The translations under genes were made by a program, and so were the position numbers. A DNA stretch of 64,000 bases from JBHYGK01 sp051859045 (lineage in GTDB: Bacteria; Pseudomonadota; Gammaproteobacteria; Xanthomonadales; Xanthomonadaceae): the NCBI GenBank assembly GCA_051859045.1, contig JBHYGK010000057.1:1-64000 (forward strand), read 5' to 3'. This document shows positions 9,264 to 17,473 of the stretch, piece after piece; positions within the stretch are counted from its first letter, which is position 1, and each line of letters begins with the position of its first letter. The notes below the pieces were generated by a model that had not been told where the DNA came from, ran no database searches, and saw nothing but the letters and a program-made list of their open reading frames with translations.

Positions 9264-11492
9264 GTGCGCCCCAGCCACCGCCTGCTCCCGCTCTGCATCG
9301 CCGCCGGCCTCTGTGCCGGCCACGCCGGCCAGGCTTCGGCGCAGGACGCCCCGGCGCCGCGCAGCTGGATCGGCTGCAGCGCCACCGACGCCATCCCCGC
9401 CTTCGGCCCGCTGCCCCCGGCCCCCGCGCCGGGCGCCGAGGTCGAGACCGCGATGACCGGCGACCGCCTCGACGCGACCGAGGCCGCCAGCAGCCGCCTC
9501 GTCGGCGACGTCGAGCTCACCCGCGGCCAGCAGTGGCTGGCCACCCGCGAGCTCCGCTTCGACCACGCCACCGGCCGCTACGTCGCCGACGGCGACGTGC
9601 GCTACCAGGACGCGCGGATGCGCTTCACCGCCGCGCGCGCCGAGGGCCACCCCGACACCGGCGAGCACACCCTGTTCGACCTGCGCTACCAGCTGGTCGA
9701 GCGCCGCGGCAACGGCCGCGCGGGCGAGGCCTGGATGCGCGGCGAGGAGGGCGTGCTGCGCGACGCCACCTACTCCACCTGCGAGCCGGTCGACCCCGAC
9801 TGGACCCTGCAGGCCTCGCGCATCGACCTCGACCAGGACTCGGGCATCGGCAGCGCCCGCAACGCCGTGCTGAGGCTGGGCTCGGTGCCGGTGCTGTACG
9901 TGCCCTACATGACCTTCCCGATCGACGACCGGCGCCGCTCCGGCCTGCTCTACCCGGGGCTGGGCTGGTCGAGCAACACCGGCATCGACTTCCGCCTGCC
10001 CTACTACCTCAACCTCGCGCCCAACTACGACGCCACGGTCACCACCCGGGTGCTCGGCAAGCGCGGCGTGATGATCGGCGGCGAGTTCCGCTACCTGACC
10101 GAGCGCAGCCGCGGCATCGTCGACGGCGCCTGGCTCGAGAACGACCGCGTCGACGGCCTCGACCGCGGCTACTTCGCGCTGTCCGACACCACCGTGCTGG
10201 GCCGCAACTGGTACACCCGGGTCAACATCTACCGGGTCAGCGACGACCGCTACTTCGAGGACTTCGGCGACGGCCAGGACGGCACGTCGGTGAGCCTGCT
10301 CGAGAGCACCGCCGGCTTGTATGGCCGCGGCCTGGGCTGGACGGCCTCGCTCACCGCGCAGGACTTCCAGATCACCGACCCGCTGCTGCCCGCGAACGCC
10401 GAGCCGTTCCGCCGCCTGCCGCGCGCGCGCTTCGACATCGAGCGCGGGCTGGGCCCGGTCGACCTCGGCCTGCGCGCCGAGGCGGTGGCCTTCGACCACG
10501 ACGTCCGCTCGGCCGGCCAGCGCCTCGACCTCAAGCCCTTCATCGCCCTGCCGCTGGAAGGCGCGGCCTGGTTCCTGCGCCCGCAGCTGGCCTGGCGCTG
10601 GACCGGCTACGCGCTCGACCGCGAGCTGGCCGACAGCCTCGGCGGCGACAACGCCCCGAGCCGCTCGGTGCCGATCACCAGCGTCGACGCCGGGCTGTTC
10701 TTCGAGCGCGACGTGACCTGGAAGGGCCGCGACCTGACCCAGACCCTCGAGCCGCGGCTGTTCCTGCTCGACGTGCCCTACCGCGCGCAGGACGACCTGC
10801 CGGTCTTCGACACCCAGCCGCTGACCTTCACCTGGTCGCAGCTCTTCCGCGACAACGTCTACACCGGCCCGGACCGCCAGGCCGACGCCCGCCAGGCCAC
10901 CCTGGCCCTCGGCTCGCGCGTGTTCAGCCGGACCACCGGCGAGGAGCTGCTGTCGCTCGGCCTCGGCCGGATCCACTACTTCGACCCGCCGCGGGTGGCG
11001 CTGCCGGGCGAGACCCCGCGCAGCGACGACGGCTCGCCCTGGGTCGGCGAGGTCACCCTGCGGGTGGACGACCGCTGGTCGGTCGGCGTGACCCAGCAGT
11101 GGAACGAGGAGACCAGCCGCACCGACCTCAGCTCCGCCCGCGTGCAGTACGGTTTCCGCGACGACGGCGTGCTCAACCTGGCCTACCGCTACCGCGCCGA
11201 CCAGCTCGAGCAGGCCGACGTCAGCTTTGTCTACCCGGTCAACGACGCCTGGCGGCTGGTCGGCCGGATGAACTACTCGCTGCGCGACGACCAGACCCTC
11301 GAGGCCCTCGGCGGCGTGGAGTGGTCGGACTGCTGCATCGCCGTGCGGGCGCTGGTGCGCCGCTACGTGCGCAACGTCGAGGGCGAGACCGACAACGCGC
11401 TCTACCTCGAGATCGAGCTCAAGGGCCTCGGCAGCGCCGGCCGCGACATGGCCCCCGTGCTGCAGCGTGCTATCCTCGGCTACACCCGCTAG
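9264..11492 (+). CDS. lptD: LPS-assembly outer-membrane protein LptD
   Basis: Outer-membrane beta-barrel that with LptE inserts lipopolysaccharide into the outer leaflet; essential. The GTG at 9264 gives 742 residues starting with a signal peptide (VRPSHRLLPLCIAAG..., cleavage after QASA); the frame is open to a GTG at 9219, which would add 15 residues before the signal. The OstA/LptD N-terminal jellyroll (VGDVELTRGQQWL, YVADGDVRYQD) is followed by the barrel, beginning at VPYMTFPIDDRRRSG. Four cysteines stand where the two LptD disulfides are expected: WIGCSAT, YSTCEP and the adjacent pair SDCCIAV near the C-terminus. Start of the lptD-surA-pdxA-rsmA run. Confidence 0.94.
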   Translation: MRPSHRLLPLCIAAGLCAGHAGQASAQDAPAPRSWIGCSATDAIPAFGPLPPAPAPGAEVETAMTGDRLDATEAASSRLVGDVELTRGQQWLATRELRFDHATGRYVADGDVRYQDARMRFTAARAEGHPDTGEHTLFDLRYQLVERRGNGRAGEAWMRGEEGVLRDATYSTCEPVDPDWTLQASRIDLDQDSGIGSARNAVLRLGSVPVLYVPYMTFPIDDRRRSGLLYPGLGWSSNTGIDFRLPYYLNLAPNYDATVTTRVLGKRGVMIGGEFRYLTERSRGIVDGAWLENDRVDGLDRGYFALSDTTVLGRNWYTRVNIYRVSDDRYFEDFGDGQDGTSVSLLESTAGLYGRGLGWTASLTAQDFQITDPLLPANAEPFRRLPRARFDIERGLGPVDLGLRAEAVAFDHDVRSAGQRLDLKPFIALPLEGAAWFLRPQLAWRWTGYALDRELADSLGGDNAPSRSVPITSVDAGLFFERDVTWKGRDLTQTLEPRLFLLDVPYRAQDDLPVFDTQPLTFTWSQLFRDNVYTGPDRQADARQATLALGSRVFSRTTGEELLSLGLGRIHYFDPPRVALPGETPRSDDGSPWVGEVTLRVDDRWSVGVTQQWNEETSRTDLSSARVQYGFRDDGVLNLAYRYRADQLEQADVSFVYPVNDAWRLVGRMNYSLRDDQTLEALGGVEWSDCCIAVRALVRRYVRNVEGETDNALYLEIELKGLGSAGRDMAPVLQRAILGYTR

Positions 11493-11570
11493 ACCCCCCG
11501 AAACGCCCCCGCAGCGCCCTCTCAGGCCGCGCGCCCGGGGGCGCCGGACCCCCACCCGGAGCCATCGCGC

Positions 11571-12914
11571 ATGAAGTCCCTTGCCCCCCTGCTGCTCGCC
11601 GTCGCGGCCGCCCTCGCGCTCCCCGCCCCCGCGCATGCGCAGCTGGCCACCGCGCCGGTCGACGGCATCGTCGCGGTCGTCGACGAGGACGTGATCCTGC
11701 GCAGCGAGCTCGACCTCGCCGTCGGCAACATCACCCGCCGCTTCGCCCAGAACCCGCAGCAGCTGCCGCCGCGCAACGTGCTCGAGCGCCAGGTGCTCGA
11801 CAGCCTGGTGACCCAGCGCCTGCAGGTCGCCCGCGCCGAGTCCGCCGGCATCCGCATCGCCGACGCCGAGCTCGAGCAGGCCATCGCCGGCATCGCGCAG
11901 CAGAACAACCTCACCCTGGCCCAGCTGGCCGTCCAGCTCGAGCGCGACGGCCTGACCATGGCCGGCTTCCGCACCTCGCTGCGCGAGGAGCTCATGACCC
12001 AGCGCCTGCGCCAGGGGATCATGCGGTCGCGCGTGCAGGTCAGCGAGAGCGAGATCGACATGCAGCTCGCCGCCCAGGAAGGCGCCGGCAGCCGCGAGTT
12101 CCGCCTCTCCAACATCGTCGTGGGCGTGCCCAACGACGCCAGCCCGGCCCAGCTGGCCGAGGCCCAGAGCAAGATCGAAGGCGTCCGCGCGCTGGTCGAG
12201 CGCGGCGAGATGGACTTCGCCGCCGCCGCCATCCGCTACTCCAACGCCCCCAACGCGCTCGAGGGCGGCGTGATCGGCTGGCGCCGCGCCACCGAGATCC
12301 CGCCGCAGTTCCTGCAGCTGCTCGAGGGCATGCAGGCCGGCCAGATGAGCCAGACCATCCGCGGCCCGTCGGGCCTGCAGATCGTCCGCCTCGACGAGGT
12401 CCGCAGCGCCGGCGCCGTGGAGCGCCGCGTCGAGCAGCAGTACAAGGCGCGCGGCCTGCTGGTGCGCATCACCGAGCTGGTCAGCGCCGAGGAGGCGATG
12501 GCCAAGGTCGTCGAGGCGCGCGCGCGCATCGAGGCCGGCGAGGAGTTCGCCACCGTCGCCCGCGAGCTCTCCGACGACACCATGAGCCGCAACCAGGGCG
12601 GCGACATGGGCTGGTTCGAGAAGAACGCCTGGGGCAGCGCCATCGCCCAGCAGCTCGACGCGCTGGCCGACGGCCAGCTCTCGCAGCCCTTCCGCTCCGA
12701 CGTCGGCGTGCACCTGCTGCTGCGCGAGGGCGTGCGCGAGCAGGACGTCACCGAGCAGTACCGCCGCGAGCAGGCCCGCGAGGCCGTCTCGGGCCGCAAG
12801 GCCGAGGACGAGTACGAGCGCTTCCTGCGCCAGCTGCGCGACGAGGCCTTCATCGACAACCGCCTGGCGCCGGCCGCCGCCGCGCCCGCCGCGCCCGCGA
12901 CCCCGGCGGGCTGA
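11571..12914 (+). CDS. surA: Periplasmic chaperone and peptidyl-prolyl isomerase SurA
   Basis: Periplasmic chaperone for outer-membrane proteins, including LptD encoded upstream; 447 residues. The signal peptide runs to about residue 24 (PAPAHAQ). The N-terminal chaperone domain (DGIVAVVDEDVILRSELD) is followed by two parvulin domains: one near residues 175-280 (REFRLSNIVVG to LQIVRLDEV) and a second near 290-390 with the active-site-like QGGDMGWFEKNAWG. A short alanine/proline tail ends the protein. The 78-bp gap after lptD lacks a clear promoter; pdxA follows 3 bp after its stop. Confidence 0.94.
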   Translation: MKSLAPLLLAVAAALALPAPAHAQLATAPVDGIVAVVDEDVILRSELDLAVGNITRRFAQNPQQLPPRNVLERQVLDSLVTQRLQVARAESAGIRIADAELEQAIAGIAQQNNLTLAQLAVQLERDGLTMAGFRTSLREELMTQRLRQGIMRSRVQVSESEIDMQLAAQEGAGSREFRLSNIVVGVPNDASPAQLAEAQSKIEGVRALVERGEMDFAAAAIRYSNAPNALEGGVIGWRRATEIPPQFLQLLEGMQAGQMSQTIRGPSGLQIVRLDEVRSAGAVERRVEQQYKARGLLVRITELVSAEEAMAKVVEARARIEAGEEFATVARELSDDTMSRNQGGDMGWFEKNAWGSAIAQQLDALADGQLSQPFRSDVGVHLLLREGVREQDVTEQYRREQAREAVSGRKAEDEYERFLRQLRDEAFIDNRLAPAAAAPAAPATPAG

Positions 12915-12917
12915 TCC

Positions 12918-13934
12918 ATGCGCCCGCGCCTGGCGCTCGTCCCGGGTGAGCCGGCGGGCGTCGGGCCGGAGCTCTGCGTGCGCCTCGCCCAGCGCGGGGC
13001 GCGGGGCGCCGACGGCGCCCCCGCGGCCGACCTGGTCGCCCTCGCCGATCCCGACACCCTGCTCGCCGCCGCCGACGCGCTCGGCCTCCCGCTCGCGCTG
13101 CGCGACGCCGACGCCCCCTGGGCCCCCGGCGCCCTGCCGCTGCGCCCGGTCCCGCTGGCCCGCCCCGCGGTCGCCGGCGCGCCCGACCCGGCCAACGCCC
13201 GCGCCGTGATCGACGCGCTGCTGCTGGCCGGCCGGGGCGCGCTGGACGGCCACTGGGGCGGCGTGGTCACCGGGCCCGTGCACAAGGCCAGCATCAACGC
13301 CGGCGGCATCGCCTACACCGGCACCACCGAGCTGCTGGCCGGCCAGGCCGGCGTCGAGGTGGTGATGCTGCTGGCCAACCCGCGGCTGCGCGTGGCGCTG
13401 GCCACCACCCACCTGCCGCTGCGCGCGGTGCCCGACGCGCTCACCCGCGACGGCCTGGCGCGCACGCTCGGCGTGCTGGCCGACGCGCTGCGGCGCGACT
13501 TCGGCCTGGCGCGCCCGCGCATCGCGGTGCTGGGCCTGAACCCGCACGCGGGCGAAGGCGGCGTGCTCGGCCGCGAGGAGATCGAGGTGATCGCCCCGGC
13601 CATGGCCGACGCCGCCGCGGCCCGCCCCTGGGCCGTGCTGCTGGGCCCGCTGCCGGCCGACACCGCATTCCTGCCGGGCAAGCTCGCCGGCTACGACGCG
13701 GTGCTGGCGATGTACCACGACCAGGGCCTGCCGGTGCTCAAGCACTCCGGCTTCGAGGACGCGGTCAACGCGACCCTCGGCCTGCCCTACCCGCGCGTCG
13801 CCGTCGACCACGGCACCGCGCTCGACCTGGCGGGGCGCGGCGTCGCCGACCCGTCCAGCCTCTTCCACGCCGCCGACCTGTGCGCCGCGCTCGCGCGCGG
13901 GCGGGCCGGCGCCGCCGCGTTGGGCCGCCCATGA
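12918..13934 (+). CDS. pdxA: 4-hydroxythreonine-4-phosphate dehydrogenase PdxA
   Basis: NAD-dependent oxidative decarboxylase of pyridoxal 5'-phosphate synthesis (338 residues). Family motifs: N-terminal GEPAGVGPELCVRLA, GPVHKASINAGGI, the substrate site YTGTTELLA, metal-binding histidines in ATTHLPLRAV, YHDQGLPVLK and DHGTALDLAG. All catalytic residues appear present. It starts 3 bp after surA and its stop overlaps the rsmA ATG by 4 bp. The surA-pdxA-rsmA-apaG-apaH order is the classical gammaproteobacterial arrangement. Confidence 0.94.
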   Translation: MRPRLALVPGEPAGVGPELCVRLAQRGARGADGAPAADLVALADPDTLLAAADALGLPLALRDADAPWAPGALPLRPVPLARPAVAGAPDPANARAVIDALLLAGRGALDGHWGGVVTGPVHKASINAGGIAYTGTTELLAGQAGVEVVMLLANPRLRVALATTHLPLRAVPDALTRDGLARTLGVLADALRRDFGLARPRIAVLGLNPHAGEGGVLGREEIEVIAPAMADAAAARPWAVLLGPLPADTAFLPGKLAGYDAVLAMYHDQGLPVLKHSGFEDAVNATLGLPYPRVAVDHGTALDLAGRGVADPSSLFHAADLCAALARGRAGAAALGRP

Positions 13935-14731
13935 GCCTCGAGTCGCACCAGCACAAGAAGCAGTTCGGCCAGCACTTCCTGCACGAGAAGGGCGTCATCG
14001 CCAAGATCGTCCAGGCCATCCACCCGCAGCCGGGCGACCGCCTCGTCGAGATCGGCCCCGGCGCCGGCGCGCTGAGCTTCCCGCTGCTCGAGCGCCACGG
14101 CGCGCTCACGGTGATCGAGTTCGACCGCGACCTGGTGGGCCCGCTGGCCGAGGCCGCGCGCGGCCGCGGCGAGCTCACCATCGTCCACCGCGACGTGCTC
14201 GAGGTGGACTTCACCGCGCTCGCCGCCGGCCAGCCCATCCGGCTGGTGGGCAACCTGCCCTACAACATCTCCTCGCCCATCCTCTTCCACGCGCTGGCCC
14301 ACGCCGGCGTGGTGCGCGACATGCACTTCATGCTGCAGAAGGAAGTGGTCGACCGGATGGGCGCGGCCCCGGGCAGCAAGGTCTACGGCCGCCTGTCGGT
14401 GATGCTGCAGGCCTACTGCCGGGTGACGCCGCTGTTCAACGTGGCCCCGGGTGCCTTCACGCCGCCGCCGAAGGTCGACTCCGCCGTGGTGCGGATGGTG
14501 CCCCGGCCCGCCGGCGAGGCCGGCGTGGTCGACGCCCGGGTGTTCGAGCGGGTGGTGCGCGAGGCCTTCGGGCAGCGCCGCAAGACGCTGCGCAACGCGC
14601 TCTCGGCCAGCTGCGACGCCGCCCTGATCGAGGCCGCCGGGGTCCGCCCCGAGGCGCGCGCCGAGCAGGTCGAGGTGGAGGGCTTCGTGCGCCTCGCCAA
14701 CGCGGTGGCCGCCGCCGGTCCGCGCGCCTGA
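13931..14731 (+). CDS. rsmA: 16S rRNA dimethyladenosine transferase RsmA (KsgA)
   Basis: Dimethylates A1518 and A1519 in 16S rRNA and acts as a late check on 30S assembly. It has 266 residues; the start is the ATG overlapping the pdxA stop, giving the family N-terminus HKKQFGQHFLHEK. The SAM loop is VEIGPGAGALSFPL (about residues 39-52), the catalytic motif NLPYNISSPI near residue 115, and the C-terminal helical domain has AFGQRRKTLRNAL. Loss-of-function alleles give kasugamycin resistance in other bacteria (established knowledge). Confidence 0.95.
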   Translation: MSLESHQHKKQFGQHFLHEKGVIAKIVQAIHPQPGDRLVEIGPGAGALSFPLLERHGALTVIEFDRDLVGPLAEAARGRGELTIVHRDVLEVDFTALAAGQPIRLVGNLPYNISSPILFHALAHAGVVRDMHFMLQKEVVDRMGAAPGSKVYGRLSVMLQAYCRVTPLFNVAPGAFTPPPKVDSAVVRMVPRPAGEAGVVDARVFERVVREAFGQRRKTLRNALSASCDAALIEAAGVRPEARAEQVEVEGFVRLANAVAAAGPRA

Positions 14732-14784
14732 GGCCCGCCGCGCCGGATTCGCGCGGCATGCACCGATCGGGGCGCGCGAAACCG

Positions 14785-14790
14785 TAGAAT
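14785..14790 (+). promoter_or_regulatory. -10 element directly before apaG (possible leaderless start)
   Basis: TAGAAT, a 5/6 match to the consensus, ends only 6 bp before the apaG ATG. The expected transcription start coincides with the start codon, so this transcript may be leaderless. No convincing -35 is seen. Confidence 0.4.
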
Positions 14791-14796
14791 GCGCGC

Positions 14797-15177
14797 ATGG
14801 ATTCCCCGTCGCATGCCATCAGCGTGGCCGTCGCCACGCGCTACATCGAAGACAGCTCGCAGCCGGACGCCGGCCGCTTCGTGTTCGCCTACACCGTCAC
14901 CCTGCGCAACACCGGGCGCGTGGCCGCGCGCCTGCTGCGCCGGCACTGGGTCGTCACCGACGCCAACGGCAAGGTCGACGAGGTCGAGGGCGAGGGCGTC
15001 GTGGGCGAGCAGCCCCGCCTCGCGCCGGGCGAGCGCTTCGAGTACACCTCCGGCGCCGTGCTCGCCACGCCCGTGGCCAGGGTCGAGGGCCGCTACCAGA
15101 TGCTCGGCGACGACGGCCACGCGTTCGAGGCCGCGGTGCCCGCGTTCGCGCTGTCGATCCCGCGGGTCCTGCACTGA
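14797..15177 (+). CDS. apaG: ApaG domain protein
   Basis: A 126-residue single-domain ApaG protein (fibronectin type III-like fold). Conserved segments are FAYTVTLRNTG, LLRRHWVVTDANG, VEGEGVVGEQP and GRYQMLGDDG. Role: E. coli and Salmonella apaG affects Co2+ and Mg2+ phenotypes; the molecular function is unresolved, with pyrophosphate or nucleotide binding suggested for the fold. The stop overlaps the apaH ATG by 1 bp, and a -10-like TAGAAT sits immediately upstream, allowing apaGH expression apart from the surA run. Confidence 0.93.
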   Translation: MDSPSHAISVAVATRYIEDSSQPDAGRFVFAYTVTLRNTGRVAARLLRRHWVVTDANGKVDEVEGEGVVGEQPRLAPGERFEYTSGAVLATPVARVEGRYQMLGDDGHAFEAAVPAFALSIPRVLH

Positions 15178-16031
15178 TGGCCGTCTGGGCGATCGGCGAC
15201 CTGCAGGGCTGCCATGACATCCTCGAGGCGCTGCTGGAGAAGCTGCGCTTCGACCCCGCGGTCGACCGCCTGTGGTTCTGCGGCGACCTGGTCAACCGCG
15301 GCGGGCAGTCGCTCGAGACCCTGCGCCTGGTGAAGTCGCTGGACGCCTGCTCCACCGTGGTGCTGGGCAACCACGACCTGTCGCTGGTGGCGATCGGCGA
15401 ACGCCGCGAGGACGAGCAGCGCAAGGTCAACGCCGACCTGCAGCGCGTGCTGTTCGCGCCGGATCGCGACGCGCTGCTGCACTGGCTGCGCATGCGCCCG
15501 CTGATGCACGTCGACCGCCAGCTCGGCTGGATGATGGTGCACGCCGGCCTGGCCCCGAAGTGGACGGTGAAGATCGCCGAGCAGCGCGCCCGCGAGGCCG
15601 AGGCCCGGCTGCGCGGCGAGGGCTTCCGCAAGCTGCTCAAGAACATGTACGGCGACAAGCCGGCCTGGCACCCGAACCTGCAGGGCCCCGACCGCTTCCG
15701 CGCGATCGTCAACATCTTCACCCGCATGCGCTACTGCTCGCCGGGCGGGCGCATCGCGTTCGAGGAGAAGGGCCGCCCGGGCACCCAGAAGGCCGGCCTG
15801 TACCCGTGGTTCGAGGTGCCGGGGCGGGTGGAGCGCGAGCTCAAGCTCGTCTGCGGCCACTGGTCGACGCTGGGCCTGATGCTGGGCTGCGGCGTGCACG
15901 CCATCGATACCGGCGCGGTCTGGGGCGGCCGGCTCACCGCGCTGCGGCTCGACGGCGGCGACGCGCCGCCCGAGCTGGTGCAGGTGCCGGGCCGCGCCCT
16001 GCCTCCGGGCATGGTCGCGCCGCAGGACTGA
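15177..16031 (+). CDS. apaH: Symmetrical bis(5'-nucleosyl)-tetraphosphatase ApaH
   Basis: Calcineurin-like metallophosphatase (284 residues) that splits Ap4A into two ADP and in E. coli also removes Np4 caps from RNA. The metal-binding motifs are in order: IGDLQGCHDIL, CGDLVNRGGQSLETL, VLGNHDLSL, then MVHAGLAP and CGHWSTLGL. The D-x-H position near the N-terminus reads DLQGCH, as in the ApaH family. Last gene of the lptD-apaH group; it converges on the TonB-like unknown gene. Confidence 0.94.
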   Translation: MAVWAIGDLQGCHDILEALLEKLRFDPAVDRLWFCGDLVNRGGQSLETLRLVKSLDACSTVVLGNHDLSLVAIGERREDEQRKVNADLQRVLFAPDRDALLHWLRMRPLMHVDRQLGWMMVHAGLAPKWTVKIAEQRAREAEARLRGEGFRKLLKNMYGDKPAWHPNLQGPDRFRAIVNIFTRMRYCSPGGRIAFEEKGRPGTQKAGLYPWFEVPGRVERELKLVCGHWSTLGLMLGCGVHAIDTGAVWGGRLTALRLDGGDAPPELVQVPGRALPPGMVAPQD

Positions 16032-16033
16032 GC

Positions 16034-16053
16034 GCGGCGCGGCTCAGCGCCGC
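16034..16053. terminator. Bidirectional hairpin between apaH and the TonB-like gene
   Basis: Perfect 7-bp stem (GCGGCGC/GCGCCGC) with loop GGCTCA, which contains the minus-strand stop codon of the convergent gene. It lies 2 bp after the apaH stop. No T-tract. Confidence 0.45.
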
Positions 16054-16838
16054 CGCGCGTACGCCTCCCACTCGCGGTGCTTGCGGGCGACGTCCTCGGG
16101 CGAGTCCTCGCCGTAGTAGATCGGCTCGGGCTGCGGGCGCGGCCGGCGGCCGCCGGGGTTCGCGCAGTCGGCGTTGCCGAGGATGCCAGCGATCACGCGC
16201 AGCGTGCGCGAGTTCCAGCAGGCCATCTCCTCGGCGGTCATGTCGTCGGGCACCCAATCCTCCGAGAAGATCGTGGGGTCGGGCTCCATCACCGGCGGGC
16301 GGTCGGCCAGGACGTGCGCGTCGCCGGTCGGGTACTGGAAGCCGGGGTTGGCGGCGTCCTCGGCGGCGGCCCGCGCGGCCGCGTCGGCGTCGAGGCGGTC
16401 GGCGAGGTCGCTGCCCACGCGCAGGCGGCCGTCTTCGCCCATGAAGCTGAAGTCCGGCGGGGCCGGGGCGGCGTCGCGCTCGACGGCGGGCGCGGCGGTG
16501 TCTTCGCCCGTGGGCGCGGGACGGCGCTCGCGCGGGGGCGCGGCGCCAGGGGCGCGGGGCGCGGGCGCGGCGGGCGCCGCGGCCTGGGCGGAAGGCGCGC
16601 GCTCGGGCACGGCCACCACGTCGGTGACCACGACCGGCACGGGGTCGGGATCGCGCACGAACGCCACGTCGAGGCCGTCGGACTCGCTCCACCGGGGCTG
16701 CATCAGGACCGCCAGCCCGAGCGCGGCGCCCAGGTGCGCGGCCACGACCAGCGCGGACACGCCGATGCGGGCGCGCCGCTCCCAGGTCTCCTCTCGCGAT
16801 GCCGCGTCCCCCGCCCCCTGCCGCATCCCCTGCCGCAT
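16044..16838 (-). CDS. Membrane-anchored proline/alanine-rich protein of unknown function
   Basis: A 264-residue protein with TonB-like layout: a short basic cytoplasmic N-terminus, one membrane segment near residues 26-46 (VSALVVAAHLGAALGLAVL), then a proline/alanine-rich periplasmic linker. The C-terminal domain of about 120 residues has the motifs FSFMGEDGRLRVG, DPTIFSEDW, PDDMTAEEMACWNS and two cysteines (CWNS, ADCANPGG) that could pair. It lacks a recognisable TonB C-terminal domain. A second ATG four codons in (MRQGAGDAAS) is an alternative start. It follows folA on the same strand by 125 bp, with a -10-like TAGACT at 16861-16866. Conserved but unnamed as far as I can tell. Confidence 0.7.
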   Translation of the reverse strand: MRQGMRQGAGDAASREETWERRARIGVSALVVAAHLGAALGLAVLMQPRWSESDGLDVAFVRDPDPVPVVVTDVVAVPERAPSAQAAAPAAPAPRAPGAAPPRERRPAPTGEDTAAPAVERDAAPAPPDFSFMGEDGRLRVGSDLADRLDADAAARAAAEDAANPGFQYPTGDAHVLADRPPVMEPDPTIFSEDWVPDDMTAEEMACWNSRTLRVIAGILGNADCANPGGRRPRPQPEPIYYGEDSPEDVARKHREWEAYARRR

Positions 16839-16946
16839 CCCACGTCCGATGAAGGCGCGGAGTCTAGGCGGCCGTTCGCTCGGGCCGGGTTAGGAGTTCG
16901 CTAAGAATCCGTGCGCCGTGGCGTCCGTTCAGCGCGCGGTGGGCCG

Positions 16947-16963
16947 GCCGCCCGGCGGGCGGC
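16947..16963. terminator. Hairpin after folA
   Basis: Perfect 7-bp stem (GCCGCCC/GGGCGGC) with loop GGC, immediately after the folA stop on the minus strand. GC-only hairpin with no T-tract, so termination is inferred from position. Confidence 0.35.
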
Positions 16964-17473
16964 TCAGCGCCGCTCGAGCCGGCGCAGTACGAAGGCGTGG
17001 GCGTGGCGGTCGTCGGCGGGGTGCGCCTCGCGCCAGGCCTCGCGCCAGCCGGCCTCGTCGAACGCGGGGAAGAACGCGTCGGCGCCCACGACCGCGTCGT
17101 CCACCTCGGTCAGGTGCAGCTCGGCGGCCTCGGGCAGCGCCAGCGCGTACACCTCGCCGCCGCCGATCACCCACAGCGCCTCGCCGGCCGCCGCCGCGAG
17201 CGCGCGCGCCTCGTCCAGCGAGGCCACCGCCTGCATGCCGGCGAAGGGCACCGCGCCCGAGCGCGTCAGCACCAGGTTGCGCCGGCCGGGCAGCGCGCGG
17301 CCGAGCGACTCGGCGGTCTTGCGGCCCATCACCAGCGCCCCGCCCAGGGTGAGGCGCTTGAAGTGCGCGAGGTCGTCGGGCAGCCGCCAGGGCAGCGCGT
17401 TGCCGCGCCCGATCGCGCCGTCGCGGCCGCGCGCGGCCACCAGCTTGAGGTCGCGGCGCACGGGCTCAGCCAT
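16964..17473 (-). CDS. folA: Dihydrofolate reductase
   Basis: NADPH-dependent reduction of dihydrofolate to tetrahydrofolate (169 residues); the partner of thyA, which consumes methylene-tetrahydrofolate. Motifs: ARGRDGAIGRGNALPW, LPDDLAHFKRLT, GRKTAESLGRALPGR (NADPH phosphate site), WVIGGGEVYALAL and HLTEVD. The start MAEPVRRDLK overlaps the stop of the upstream exported-protein gene by 8 bp. Its first 59 codons are duplicated without change at 18729-18906 (see scar). In its usual place downstream of thyA, but here separated from it by two unknown genes and the scar. Confidence 0.95.
   Translation of the reverse strand: MAEPVRRDLKLVAARGRDGAIGRGNALPWRLPDDLAHFKRLTLGGALVMGRKTAESLGRALPGRRNLVLTRSGAVPFAGMQAVASLDEARALAAAAGEALWVIGGGEVYALALPEAAELHLTEVDDAVVGADAFFPAFDEAGWREAWREAHPADDRHAHAFVLRRLERR
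17292..17469. repeat. folA 5' segment, copy 1 of a 178-bp direct repeat
   Basis: Identical base for base to 18729-18906. It covers codons 2-60 of folA and the end of the upstream gene. Part of the tandem duplication of the thyA-folA interval. Confidence 0.9.

Noticed and set aside
9102..13868. A 1,588-codon open frame on the minus strand opposite lptD, surA and pdxA
   Set aside because: Same cause: reverse frame of conserved genes, with His/Gln/Ala/Val-rich low-complexity translation and no recognisable domain.
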